This document shows positions 24,102-33,260 of a DNA stretch of 64,000 bases, one piece after another. This DNA is from SOIA01 sp964348015. Lineage in GTDB: Bacteria; Acidobacteriota; Aminicenantia; Aminicenantales; Aminicenantaceae. The notes beneath the pieces were generated by a model. That model worked only from the letters and a program-made list of their open reading frames with translations, was not told the DNA's origin and searched no databases. The stretch lies in assembly GCA_964348015.1 (NCBI GenBank), contig CAYGBC010000042.1, forward strand, positions 62,001 to 126,000. Direction: 5' to 3'. The position numbers and the translations under genes are program-made. Position 1 is the first letter of the stretch. The number at the start of each line of letters is the position of its first letter.

Positions 24102-26093
24102 ATGAAAGATGTGAAGATCGGAGTGGACACAGGCGGAACGTTCACTGATTTTGTGATTCATGCAGATGGAAAAATTGAAATTAAAAAAATCCCTTCCACT
24201 CCCCATAATCCCTCTCTTGCGATTCTCAAAGGAATTCAATCGTATCTTGAGGATTCTCCTCTCATCATTCATGGAACCACAGTCGCGGCAAACTCCCTTC
24301 TCGAACGGAAGGGCGGGCGAATCGCTCTGATCGCTACGAAAGGCTTCGAAGATATTCTCTTTATCGGGCGGCAGACAAGGCGAGAGCTCTACACGCTCAA
24401 AGGCGAGAAGAGAATTCCTCTGCTCCCTCGGCACCTCTGCTTCGGCATCGATGAAAGAACATCCGCATCGGGAAAGGTCGAGAAAAAAATATCCTTGAGC
24501 GAACTCCGAGAAATCCTGGATAAAATTAAAAAATTAAAAGCTGAGGCTGTGGCTGTTTCTTTGATCAATTCTTACGCGAATCCCTCAAACGAAAAAATCA
24601 TTTCCACAGAGCTGAAAAAACAAAAATTCCTTTTTTCATCTTCGAGCGACATCCTGCCCGAGCACCGGGAATACGAGAGGACGGCCACAACCGCCGTGAA
24701 CGCTTATCTAATGCCCATCACCAGTCAATATCTGGAAAACCTGGAGAAAAGGATAGGAGGAGCGGAGCTGCGGATCATGCAGTCCAACGAGGGATACATT
24801 TCCCCGGCCAGAGCTAAGGCCGAACCGATCCGGACAGCGCTTTCAGGCCCTGCCGGAGGAGTTGTGGGCGCACACCGGCTCGGAAAAGCCGCAGGCTTCA
24901 AGAATATCATCACTTTCGATATGGGAGGAACGTCATCCGATGTGTCTCTGGTCGCCGGTGAAATCAGGAGGACGAATGAGAGCCTGGTGGGAGATTTTCC
25001 GCTCCGCATCCCGATCATCGACATTCATACGGTCGGAGCTGGAGGAGGATCGATCGCCCATGTCGACAAAGGCGGGTCTTTGCGGGTCGGGCCTCAAAGC
25101 GCTGGAGCCAATCCCGGGCCGGCATGCTACGGAAAAGGCCTTCTCCCGACCGTCACGGATGCCAACATGGTTTTAGGCCGACTGGCCCCCGAGTTTTTCC
25201 TCGGAGGTAAAATGAAATTATTCCCCGAAAAAAGCCGTGAAGTCCTGGAACGCATGGCCCGAAAAATCCGTAAATCATTGACCGAGACCGCGGAAGGCAT
25301 CATCGAGATCGCCAATGCCAACATGGAAAAAGCCATCCGAGTGATATCCATCGAAAGGGGTTTTGATCCCAGGAATTTCACTCTTTTTTCTTTTGGAGGA
25401 GCGGGCGGGATGCATGCGCTGGACATCGCCTCCAACCTGAAAATGCCCAGAGTCCTGGTTCCGAAGAATGCGGGAGTCCTCTCTGCCTTTGGTCTTCTCC
25501 TGGCGGACTCGATCAAAGACTACTCAAAATCCATCTTGAAGATTGCAGACGAGTTAACCGGAGAAGAACTTGAAACACACTTCAGGAAACTGGAGGAAAG
25601 AGCCCGCCGCGCCATGAAAGAGGATGGCTACAGCGCACAAGAGATTCGAATCTATCCGTTCCTTGACCTCCGGTATCTCGGCCAATCCTATGAAATCACC
25701 GTTCCCATCCGCACCCGGAACGCTCCTCATTCCTATTTCCTATCCACCTTCCACAAAGCACACAGAAAGCTCTATTCCTACCATCACATGGAGAGACCGG
25801 TGGAAATAGTGAATATCCGCATCAAGGCTGCAGGAACGGGCAAAAAGATCAAGCTGAAGAAACAGATGCCGACCGGTTCAATCCCAGAAAGAGCGCTGTT
25901 CAAAAAGCAGGCCATCCATTATAAGGGAAAATCCTACACGGCCAGCGTGTTCGACAGGGCCCGTCTTTCAGCCGGAAATAAGCTGGACGGCCCGGCGTTA
26001 ATCGCAGATGCGGAATCGACAACATTCCTTCCCCCTTCCTCCACGCTGGAGGTGGACGGATTCTTGAACCTCATCATTCAAAAAAAAGGCTGA
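24102..26093 (+). CDS. hyuA: Hydantoinase/oxoprolinase subunit A (HyuA-like)
   Basis: 663 residues, normal for the family. The N-terminal ATPase-like domain starts IGVDTGGTFTDFVI. Further family segments are the HGTTVAANSLLERKG region, RIALIATKGFEDIL, the central hydantoinase A domain with ALSGPAGGVVGA and FDMGGTSSDVSL, and the SFGGAGGMHA motif near residue 430. HyuA-HyuB complexes open hydantoin, 5-oxoproline or N-methylhydantoin rings, or carboxylate acetone-type substrates, using ATP. The partner subunit follows after 4 bp. Which substrate is used cannot be told from sequence. A leaderless start is likely. Confidence 0.92.
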   Translation: MKDVKIGVDTGGTFTDFVIHADGKIEIKKIPSTPHNPSLAILKGIQSYLEDSPLIIHGTTVAANSLLERKGGRIALIATKGFEDILFIGRQTRRELYTLKGEKRIPLLPRHLCFGIDERTSASGKVEKKISLSELREILDKIKKLKAEAVAVSLINSYANPSNEKIISTELKKQKFLFSSSSDILPEHREYERTATTAVNAYLMPITSQYLENLEKRIGGAELRIMQSNEGYISPARAKAEPIRTALSGPAGGVVGAHRLGKAAGFKNIITFDMGGTSSDVSLVAGEIRRTNESLVGDFPLRIPIIDIHTVGAGGGSIAHVDKGGSLRVGPQSAGANPGPACYGKGLLPTVTDANMVLGRLAPEFFLGGKMKLFPEKSREVLERMARKIRKSLTETAEGIIEIANANMEKAIRVISIERGFDPRNFTLFSFGGAGGMHALDIASNLKMPRVLVPKNAGVLSAFGLLLADSIKDYSKSILKIADELTGEELETHFRKLEERARRAMKEDGYSAQEIRIYPFLDLRYLGQSYEITVPIRTRNAPHSYFLSTFHKAHRKLYSYHHMERPVEIVNIRIKAAGTGKKIKLKKQMPTGSIPERALFKKQAIHYKGKSYTASVFDRARLSAGNKLDGPALIADAESTTFLPPSSTLEVDGFLNLIIQKKG

Positions 26094-26097
26094 ACGC

Positions 26098-27663
26098 ATG
26101 GATAAATTTGACCCGATCGAACTCGAACTGTTCAAGAACCTGTTCGTATCTGTCTCTGAAGAGATGGGAGCTGTCCTGGGCCGGACCTCCCTCTCTCCGA
26201 ATATCAAAGAAAGAAAAGACTTCTCCTGTGCCCTGTTTGATAAGAGAGGAGAAACCTTTTCTCAGGGCTCTCATATTCCAGTTCATCTGGGTGCCATGCC
26301 CCTATCCGTCCAGGCATCCATCCGAGCCGTCGATTTTGAAAAGGAAGACCTGGTGGTGCTCAACGATCCCTACAGAGGAGGGACACACCTCCCGGATATC
26401 ACCTGCATATCGCCAGTCTTTGTCGATAAAGAGCTCCTCTTCTTTGTGGCCAACCGCGCGCATCACTCGGACGTGGGAGGGATGACTCCCGGCTCCATGC
26501 CGCTGGCCACAGAAATCTTTCAGGAAGGGATGATCATCCCGCCTTTGAAGCTGGTTCGCAGAGGGAAGTTGAACACCGAAATCCTGGACTTGATCCTCGC
26601 CAATGTCCGGACTCCTGAAGAGCGCAAGGGCGACTTGCAGGCTCAGATCGCTGCTAACGAGAAAGGCAAGCAGAGGTTAAGAGAGATCATGAACAAAGTG
26701 GGATTGAAAAAAATACTCCACTACACCCGGCTCATCCCTCTCTACACGGAAAAAATACTCAGGGAAACTATCAGGAGCATTCCTGACGGCATTTACGCGT
26801 TCACCGATTACCTGGATGACGACGGAATCACGGATGATCCCGTGGAAATCAGTGTGAAGATCACTATAAAAAGCGATAAAGCCCTGATCGATTTTAGCTC
26901 TTCATCCCGTCAGGTTCAGGGAAGCATCAATGCCAATTTCGCTGTCACATATTCCGCGGTTCTGTATGTTTTTCGCAGTCTTGTTGAGGAAGACATCCCG
27001 TTCAACACGGGCCTGATGAGGCCGCTCCAGATCATCGCTCCTCCTGGCTCGGTTCTCAACGCTCAACATCCTGCAGCTACTGCCGGAGGCAACGTGGAAA
27101 CTTCTCAGAGGATCGTGGATGTTCTCCTCGGTGCCCTCTCCAAAGCCATTCCAGAAAAGATCCCCGCCGCAAGCTCGGGCACCATGAATAATGTGGCTTT
27201 TGGCGGCTATGATCCCTTGAGGAAGAGAAGCTTCGCCTACTACGAGACGATCGGAGGAGGCATGGGAGCGGGTTCAAACTCTTCCGGCCTCAACGGTGTC
27301 CACACTCACATGACCAATTCTCTCAACACGCCTCTGGAGGCCCTGGAGAATTACCTCCCAATCAAGATCAGCAAATACTGCCTGCGGAAAGGTTCAGGAG
27401 GCCAGGGACAGCATCCCGGCGGTGAAGGGATCATCCGCGAGTATGAATTTCACGTCCCGGCCCAGGTGACGATCATCTCAGAACGGCGTAAATTCAGTCC
27501 CTACGGGATCCAGAAGGGAAAGAGCGGAAAGAGGGGAAAAAACACTTTGTTCACCAAGGGAAAAAAGATGTGCCTCAAATCAAAATGCAATTTCAAGGTC
27601 CAGCCAGGAGATCATCTGCGCGTTGAAACGCCTGGAGGCGGAGGATATGGCCCCAAAAAATAA
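26098..27663 (+). CDS. hyuB: Hydantoinase/oxoprolinase subunit B (HyuB-like)
   Basis: 521 residues. Typical hydantoinase B features are DPIELELFKNLFVSVSEEMG at the start, RKDFSCALFD, the metal-region stretch NDPYRGGTHLPD, the ANRAHHSDVGGMTPGSMP motif, and the C-terminal GSGGQGQHPGGEGI and TPGGGGYG. It is the catalytic partner of the upstream HyuA. It starts 5 nt after the HyuA stop and its last 17 bp overlap the transporter gene, so the three genes form one operon. Confidence 0.92.
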   Translation: MDKFDPIELELFKNLFVSVSEEMGAVLGRTSLSPNIKERKDFSCALFDKRGETFSQGSHIPVHLGAMPLSVQASIRAVDFEKEDLVVLNDPYRGGTHLPDITCISPVFVDKELLFFVANRAHHSDVGGMTPGSMPLATEIFQEGMIIPPLKLVRRGKLNTEILDLILANVRTPEERKGDLQAQIAANEKGKQRLREIMNKVGLKKILHYTRLIPLYTEKILRETIRSIPDGIYAFTDYLDDDGITDDPVEISVKITIKSDKALIDFSSSSRQVQGSINANFAVTYSAVLYVFRSLVEEDIPFNTGLMRPLQIIAPPGSVLNAQHPAATAGGNVETSQRIVDVLLGALSKAIPEKIPAASSGTMNNVAFGGYDPLRKRSFAYYETIGGGMGAGSNSSGLNGVHTHMTNSLNTPLEALENYLPIKISKYCLRKGSGGQGQHPGGEGIIREYEFHVPAQVTIISERRKFSPYGIQKGKSGKRGKNTLFTKGKKMCLKSKCNFKVQPGDHLRVETPGGGGYGPKK

Positions 27664-28855
27664 AAAATCCTCTTTTGGGCCGGGCTTCCTGGTCACAGCG
27701 GCTTTCATCGGACCCGGGACTGTCACGACATGCTCCCTCGCGGGTGCGAATTTCGGTTATGCTCTGATCTTTGCCCTTGTTTTTGCCACTGTCACGACAA
27801 TTATCCTCCAGAACATGACAGGAAGGCTCAGCCTGGGCTCCGGTCACGACCTTGGCCAGGCCCTCAGAGAATTTCCGCAGAGTCGAGTGACCAGGAGTAT
27901 TTTTCTTATTCTCACACTCTCTTCGATCACTCTCGGCTGTGCGGCCTATGAAGCCGGGAACATCATCGGAGGTTCTCTTGGATTGGAGGCTGTCACTTCA
28001 ATCTCCAATAAAGTCTGGGTCGCCGTGATCTCACTTATAGCTGTTTTCATCCTGGGCATGGGAAGATACAAAATTGTCGAAAAATTCCTGATCTTCCTTG
28101 TGTTCTTGATGAGCGTGTGCTTTCTTACGACTCTGATCATCATCAAGCCCGATTTTCTCTTGATCCTCAAAGGCATGATCCCGACTTTCCCCAAAAATTC
28201 ACTGCTTCTCATCCTGGCCCTCGTGGGAACAACCGTTGTTCCCTACAACCTCTTTCTCCACTCTTCTGCGGTCAAGGAAAAATGGGCCTCTGTTTCCGAC
28301 CTCAAGACTGCCCGGAAGGACCTGCTTCTTTCGATCACACTGGGCGGGATCATCTCCGCCTCGATCGTCGTCACATCAGCCGTGGCTTTCTATGAGCAAG
28401 GACTGACTCCTGAAGATGGAGTCCAGCTGGCTCAGCAGCTCAAACCCCTGTTGGGCACATTGACCAATATCCTCTTCGGGCTGGGCTTTTTTGCCGCAGG
28501 AATGAGTTCTGCCCTGACAGCGCCGTATGCAGCCGCCTTCGCCTCTTCTGGCATTATGGGTTGGAAAAATGGCCCCGTCTCCAAACAGTTTAATATTGTA
28601 TGGCTGGGAGTCATCTTTGTCGGGTTTGTTGTGTCCCTCCTGAACCTCAAACCGCTTGTGGTCATCGTGTTCGCACAAGCGGCCAATGGATTGGTCCTTC
28701 CCATCGCATCGATATTCTTGATCATAGTGCTCAACAACCGCCAGAAGATGGGAAATCTGGTCAACACCGCGTATCAGAACATCCTAGGAACTCTGATCAT
28801 CCTGATCGTGACTTGCCTGGGACTGTGGAATATTGTTAAAATTTTTATGAATTAG
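27647..28855 (+). CDS. Nramp-family transporter homologue lacking the canonical metal-binding motif
   Basis: 402 residues from the ATG at 27647, inside the end of HyuB, with GGAGG 8 nt upstream. Eleven hydrophobic segments are visible. The fold is Nramp-like: TM1 reads AAFIGPGTVTTCSLAGANFG and TM6 reads VPYNLFLHSSAV. Classical Mn/Fe transporters have DPGN in TM1 and MPHN in TM6. Here Asp and Asn of TM1 are Gly and Thr, and the TM6 Met and His are Val and Tyr. Coordination of a transition metal as in MntH is therefore unlikely. Co-transcription with HyuAB suggests import of the hydantoin-like substrate or of another cation; this is inference. Confidence 0.87.
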   Translation: MAPKNKKSSFGPGFLVTAAFIGPGTVTTCSLAGANFGYALIFALVFATVTTIILQNMTGRLSLGSGHDLGQALREFPQSRVTRSIFLILTLSSITLGCAAYEAGNIIGGSLGLEAVTSISNKVWVAVISLIAVFILGMGRYKIVEKFLIFLVFLMSVCFLTTLIIIKPDFLLILKGMIPTFPKNSLLLILALVGTTVVPYNLFLHSSAVKEKWASVSDLKTARKDLLLSITLGGIISASIVVTSAVAFYEQGLTPEDGVQLAQQLKPLLGTLTNILFGLGFFAAGMSSALTAPYAAAFASSGIMGWKNGPVSKQFNIVWLGVIFVGFVVSLLNLKPLVVIVFAQAANGLVLPIASIFLIIVLNNRQKMGNLVNTAYQNILGTLIILIVTCLGLWNIVKIFMN

Positions 28856-28886
28856 GGATCTCGCTCAACGGACAACGTAAGTGAAT

Positions 28887-28899
28887 GGGGACTATCCCC
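28887..28899. repeat. REP-like palindrome
   Basis: GGGGA-CTA-TCCCC between the transporter and the DUF4139 gene, of the same GGGGA-N3-TCCCC design as the elements near 6.7 and 52.1 kb. It could also form a weak hairpin in the transcript. Confidence 0.5.
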
Positions 28900-28953
28900 A
28901 ATTGAATGGAGTAAACATATAAAAAAATCCTCTCTAATATCAAGGAGGTCATC

Positions 28954-30594
28954 ATGAACAACAGAAAACTTCCATTCCTGTTTATCTTGATCCTGATGCT
29001 TTCAGGCAGCCTTGCCTCTGAGGAAATCATCGCCAAGAGCAAGATATCTTCGGTCACAATCTATCCTGACCGGGCGACCATCATCAGAGAGGCGGACCTG
29101 ACGTTCGGCGCCGGCACACACTCGGTGTTCTTCGAGAATCTTCCAGTCACCCTGATCCCGAACTCGCTTCGTGTATCAGGAAAAGGGACGGCAGCCGTCA
29201 AAGTCGTAGGCCTCGACCTGACACGTCAGTACCTGGAATTCGCTCTCCTTCCGGAAGTCAAGAAACTCCAGGCCGAGATCGACGCGCTTGAATTGGAAAT
29301 GAGCAGAACAGCCAGCAAGATCGAAGTGCTCAATTCTCAGGAAAAATTTCTCAAATCCATCGAATCGGCAAATGCCGCCCGGGCTTCCCAGGAAATTGTT
29401 CTCGGAAAGCCGGATACAGAGAGCTGGGAAAGAGTCCTCCAATTCCTGGGGAACAAACTCTTAGAAGTCAAAAAAGGGAAGCTCGAACAGAATCAGATTA
29501 TGAAGGACCAAAGAGCCAGGCTCGATGCTCTCAGGAAGAAGATGAACTCCATCAGGCCCCAGAGGCCCACAGAAAGCCGGAAAGTATCCGTCATCCTGGA
29601 CGCGGCACGGGCCGGAAGGTTCACGCTCAGTCTCTCTTACACAGTTAGAGGAGCCCGCTGGATCCCGCTGTACACGATGAGGGCTCTGCCTGATTCCTCA
29701 GAGATTGAATTCGCTATGTCGGCCAACATCCAGCAGAACAGCGGAGAAAACTGGGAGAACGCCCAGGCCCTTCTGTCGACTGCCTCTCCGGCCGTTTCGA
29801 CAAATCCTCCTGTGCTGTATCCCTGGATACTGGACATCTATACACCCCAACCACCCCGCTCCAGAACGGCCAAGGCATCCAGAGCTGGCGTTCGAGCCGA
29901 AGAGCCCATACCCGAGGCTCCTCTCGAGGAAGCGGAGATGATGGATGCAGAAATGGCCACAGCAGGAGTCGTAGAGACAGGGATCAACCTCAATTTTGCC
30001 ATCAAGAAGAATGTTCAGATCCCGAGCGACGGAGCCCCTCACAAAGTCCCGATAGACACACAGAGTATTGACGTCGAGTATGATTACATTACAGTTCCGA
30101 AACTCAAAGAAACCGCATTCTTGAGAGCAAAGCTCCGCAACACCCTTCCCTATCCCCTCCTTTCCGGATCGACTGACCTTTTCGTTATCCAGGACTTTGT
30201 AGGCTCCGCAAGGATTCCGTTTATCGCAAAGGAAGAAGAAGCGAAGGTGTTCTTCGGCGAAGACAGGCAGATCCGGATCAAACATGAACGGATCAAAAGA
30301 GAAAAGAGTCCGCCCGGCTTTTTAGGAAAGAACGAGCGGATCAAGCTCGCTTACAAAATAACGGTCCTGAACCTCCGCAACACCTCAGTGGATATCGAGA
30401 TCCAGGACCAGCTCCCGATCAGCCAGAACACCAAGATCGAGATCAAAGACCTGTCGATCACTCCCCAGCCATCCAAAAAGGATGAGAAAGGCTTTCTCAC
30501 CTGGACGTTGACCCTGGAACCTCAAGAGAAAAAAGAAATTCTTATCGGATTCACGATCGAATACCCCAAGGGAACCACGATCAGGGGAATTTAG
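28954..30594 (+). CDS. DUF4139 (mucoidy inhibitor MuiA-like) exported protein
   Basis: 546 residues. CAAGGAGG precedes the ATG. A signal peptide (about 1-21) ends near LASEE. The N-terminal DUF4140 part starts ISSVTIYPDRATIIREADL. A coiled-coil stretch (about 85-210) follows, with LQAEIDALELEM, then the beta-rich DUF4139 domain from LSYTVRGARWIPLYTMRA. A Pro/Glu-rich linker (about 295-330) precedes the last third, which ends LTLEPQEKKEILIGFTIEYP. Family members are periplasmic or outer-membrane associated; the MuiA name comes from an effect on mucoidy and the mechanism is unknown. Confidence 0.87.
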   Translation: MNNRKLPFLFILILMLSGSLASEEIIAKSKISSVTIYPDRATIIREADLTFGAGTHSVFFENLPVTLIPNSLRVSGKGTAAVKVVGLDLTRQYLEFALLPEVKKLQAEIDALELEMSRTASKIEVLNSQEKFLKSIESANAARASQEIVLGKPDTESWERVLQFLGNKLLEVKKGKLEQNQIMKDQRARLDALRKKMNSIRPQRPTESRKVSVILDAARAGRFTLSLSYTVRGARWIPLYTMRALPDSSEIEFAMSANIQQNSGENWENAQALLSTASPAVSTNPPVLYPWILDIYTPQPPRSRTAKASRAGVRAEEPIPEAPLEEAEMMDAEMATAGVVETGINLNFAIKKNVQIPSDGAPHKVPIDTQSIDVEYDYITVPKLKETAFLRAKLRNTLPYPLLSGSTDLFVIQDFVGSARIPFIAKEEEAKVFFGEDRQIRIKHERIKREKSPPGFLGKNERIKLAYKITVLNLRNTSVDIEIQDQLPISQNTKIEIKDLSITPQPSKKDEKGFLTWTLTLEPQEKKEILIGFTIEYPKGTTIRGI

Positions 30595-30796
30595 GCCGGA
30601 CTTCAACTGAAATAGTGATTCTGCCAAGGGAGGACATCTCTATATCTTTCCACCCTCTCTATAGAAGTTCTCGATATGGTGTCGGCATATTTTATGAATA
30701 ATTCAGCGGATTTTGACTTGATAAGTCATACAAATCCTGCAATACTTTCCCTGAGGGCATAACCGCATTCGGAAAGAATGGGGAAAGGAAGTTAGA

Positions 30797-32245
30797 ATGA
30801 AAGACAAAGACATATCAGAATTCAGTCAGAACGATCCTTTCGAAAATGACGAAAGAAATCCATTGGATTATGGTAAGAAATGCTTTTCAGAGCACGATGA
30901 AGACGATCTCCCAGAGTACGAGGAAGAGAATGACTATGAAGAAGAGGAGGTCGAAGAAAACGAAGGAGAGCATGAAGAAATAGAAGTCGAAAAAACTGAA
31001 GAAGAGGAGCCCGAGGAGCAAAGAGACGGTGAACCAGAAGAAAAAGAGCAGCCTGAGGCCCCAGTCGAAAGAGAGGAAGTGGAAGAAAAGGAAGAGCCAG
31101 AGGCTGTTGACGAAAGAGAGGAAGAAGTGGTAGAGGAAGAGGTAGTCAAGGAAGTGGAGGAGGAAGAGAAAGAGGAAGAAGTCGAATATGAGGAAGTAGA
31201 GATCGATGAGGTCCAGGAGCAGGAACAGCCTCAACCTCAAGTTCAATTAGAGGGAGAACCGGATGGTGAGGAAGAGGGGCCCCTCGCGGGCATTGACCTC
31301 AAAAAAGAAGTCGAAAGAGCAGAGAAGAGGATACGGAAACACATCCGGCAAACTCCGCTCGAGTACTCACCGTTTTTGAGCCAGGAAGGCCACTGTGAAG
31401 TTCACCTCAAACTGGAAAACATGCAGTTGACCGGATCGTTCAAACTGCGGGGAACCATGAATAAGCTCCTTTCTCTCACCAAGAAAGAAAGGAAACGTGT
31501 TCTGGTGACTGCCTCATCCGGAAATCACGGCGCGGCGTTTGCCTACGGGCTTAAAAAATTGAAATTAAAGGGAATAATCTATCTCCCCAGTTACACATCC
31601 AAGGCCAAGCTCGATTCCCTGAAATTTTATGATGTGGTCACGAAAATGTTCGGCACGGACTGTGTCAACACAGAAATTCATGCCAGAGAAGAGGCGGAAA
31701 AGAATGATTTCGTGTACATCCCCCCTTATAACGATCTTAAAATTATCGGAGGTCAGGGAACAGTCGGGATCGAGCTGAGAAGACAGCGCGAACACATGGA
31801 TGTGGTCCTCGTTCCTGTCGGTGGAGGAGGTTTGATCTGCGGTATCGCAGGATACCTCAAATCTCTGGATGAAAACATTGAAATCGTCGGCTGCCAGCCA
31901 TTGAATTCTGCGGTCATGGCCGAATCCATCCACGCCGGAGAGATCGTTGATATCGAATCTCAGCCCACCCTCTCAGACGGCTCGGCCGGGGGAATCGAGA
32001 AGGGATCGATCACGTTTGACATCTGCCAAAAATACGTCACCGATTTCATCCTCGTTTCAGAGGAAGAGATCCGAGAGGCTATAAAACTGGTATTGGACAA
32101 ACATTTTATGCTCCTCGAGGGGGCGGGGGCTTTGACCGTGGCGTCCTTCATGAAGGCCAAGGAGAGCTTCAAAGGGAAAAAAGTCGTCCTGGTCCTCAGC
32201 GGAGCAAAAATCTCGATGGATGTACTGAAAGAAGTCATCTCATAA
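30797..32245 (+). CDS. Threonine-dehydratase-like PLP enzyme with a long acidic N-terminal extension
   Basis: 482 residues. The enzyme proper starts at about residue 165 (IDLKKEVERAEKRI) and follows fold type II: PLP lysine K216 in TGSFKLRG, SSGNHGAAFAYGLKK, phosphate loop VPVGGGGLICG, and the C-terminal LLEGAGALTVA. The conserved asparagine loop shows that it is catalytic. Residues 31-160 are extraordinary: 72 of 130 are Glu or Asp, with almost no hydrophobics apart from Val. AGGAAG upstream and steady codons support this start. The extension may tether, solubilise or regulate the enzyme, or bind cations. The next gene is an ornithine-cyclodeaminase homologue, as in EutB-EutC pairs of ectoine utilisation. 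Confidence 0.88.
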   Translation: MKDKDISEFSQNDPFENDERNPLDYGKKCFSEHDEDDLPEYEEENDYEEEEVEENEGEHEEIEVEKTEEEEPEEQRDGEPEEKEQPEAPVEREEVEEKEEPEAVDEREEEVVEEEVVKEVEEEEKEEEVEYEEVEIDEVQEQEQPQPQVQLEGEPDGEEEGPLAGIDLKKEVERAEKRIRKHIRQTPLEYSPFLSQEGHCEVHLKLENMQLTGSFKLRGTMNKLLSLTKKERKRVLVTASSGNHGAAFAYGLKKLKLKGIIYLPSYTSKAKLDSLKFYDVVTKMFGTDCVNTEIHAREEAEKNDFVYIPPYNDLKIIGGQGTVGIELRRQREHMDVVLVPVGGGGLICGIAGYLKSLDENIEIVGCQPLNSAVMAESIHAGEIVDIESQPTLSDGSAGGIEKGSITFDICQKYVTDFILVSEEEIREAIKLVLDKHFMLLEGAGALTVASFMKAKESFKGKKVVLVLSGAKISMDVLKEVIS

Positions 32246-32253
32246 TCGTTAAA

Positions 32254-33207
32254 TTGGTAAAAATCTATAACCTGACTCAAATCAAGGCCGCACTCCAAAA
32301 TATCGATACACTCAAGGCTGTGGAAGACGGATTTGCTGCGTATTCGGAAGGAAAGGTCGAGGTGCCTCCGGTGGGGGAAATGCAGTTTGAACGCCCTCCG
32401 GGTGATGTCCATATCAAGTACGGGTATATCAAGGGTGACGATTACTATGTCATAAAGATCGCCTCGGGATTCTACGACAACGTCAAACTCGGCCTCCCGA
32501 CAGGCACCGGACTCATGCTGGTTTTTAGCCAAAAATCAGGCGAGCTGGAAAGTATCCTTCTGGATGAAGCCTATCTCACGAACGTCCGGACAGCAGCAGC
32601 CGGAGCGGTTGTGGCGAAGTATTTGGCCCCAAAAAATGTCCATCGCATCGGCATTTTCGGTGCGGGGACACAGGGCCGGATGCAGCTCGAATATTTAAAA
32701 CCCGTGACTGACTGCATGGATGCGATCGTCTGGGGGCTTAATCCGGAAGAATTAGATGCCTACAGAAAAGAAATGGAGCCGCAGGGATTCAATGTCCAGA
32801 CAACCCAAAATGCTGAGGAGATCGCCTCATCCTGCAACCTGATCGTGACAGCCACGCCCTCCAAATCTCCTTTGTTGAGCGCAGAGCAAATCAGAAAAGG
32901 AACCCACATCACAGCCATGGGATCGGATACACCGGAGAAAATCGAGCTGGACCCGAAGATTCTGCAAGATGCGGATATCGTGGCAGCGGACAGCATCAGC
33001 CAGTGTCAATCCCGCGGGGAAATTTCAGTCGCACTGAAAGAAGGCCTGATCGACAACACAGATCTGGTCGAACTGGGCAATATCATCAAGGATGAAAAAC
33101 TGGGGAGGTTGTCTGACAACCAGACCACTGTCGCGGATTTGACCGGAGTCGCTGTCCAGGACATACAGATCGCCAAGGCCGTGTATGCGGCTCTTGACAA
33201 GCGGTAG
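32254..33207 (+). CDS. Ornithine cyclodeaminase family protein (EutC/SbnB-like)
   Basis: 317 residues with a TTG start 9 nt after the dehydratase stop. The N-terminal domain has the conserved KYGYIKGDDYYVIKIASGFY with catalytic lysines. The NAD domain has IGIFGAGTQGRMQLEYL and later ITAMGSDTPEKIELDP. It is distinct from the other family member at 10311-11303. Paired dehydratase plus cyclodeaminase genes occur in ectoine degradation (EutB/EutC) and, with a cysteine-synthase-like partner, in diaminopropionate synthesis (SbnA/SbnB). The exact reaction is not evident. Confidence 0.88.
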   Translation: MVKIYNLTQIKAALQNIDTLKAVEDGFAAYSEGKVEVPPVGEMQFERPPGDVHIKYGYIKGDDYYVIKIASGFYDNVKLGLPTGTGLMLVFSQKSGELESILLDEAYLTNVRTAAAGAVVAKYLAPKNVHRIGIFGAGTQGRMQLEYLKPVTDCMDAIVWGLNPEELDAYRKEMEPQGFNVQTTQNAEEIASSCNLIVTATPSKSPLLSAEQIRKGTHITAMGSDTPEKIELDPKILQDADIVAADSISQCQSRGEISVALKEGLIDNTDLVELGNIIKDEKLGRLSDNQTTVADLTGVAVQDIQIAKAVYAALDKR

Positions 33208-33260
33208 AACCAAAAAGGACAATCATTACTTCTTCGAGAAAAAAGAAAAACGAGGTTGCT

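Noticed and set aside
30887..31246. Leu/Phe-rich antisense frame that looks like a membrane protein
   Set aside because: It is only the reverse reading of the Glu codons of the acidic dehydratase extension.
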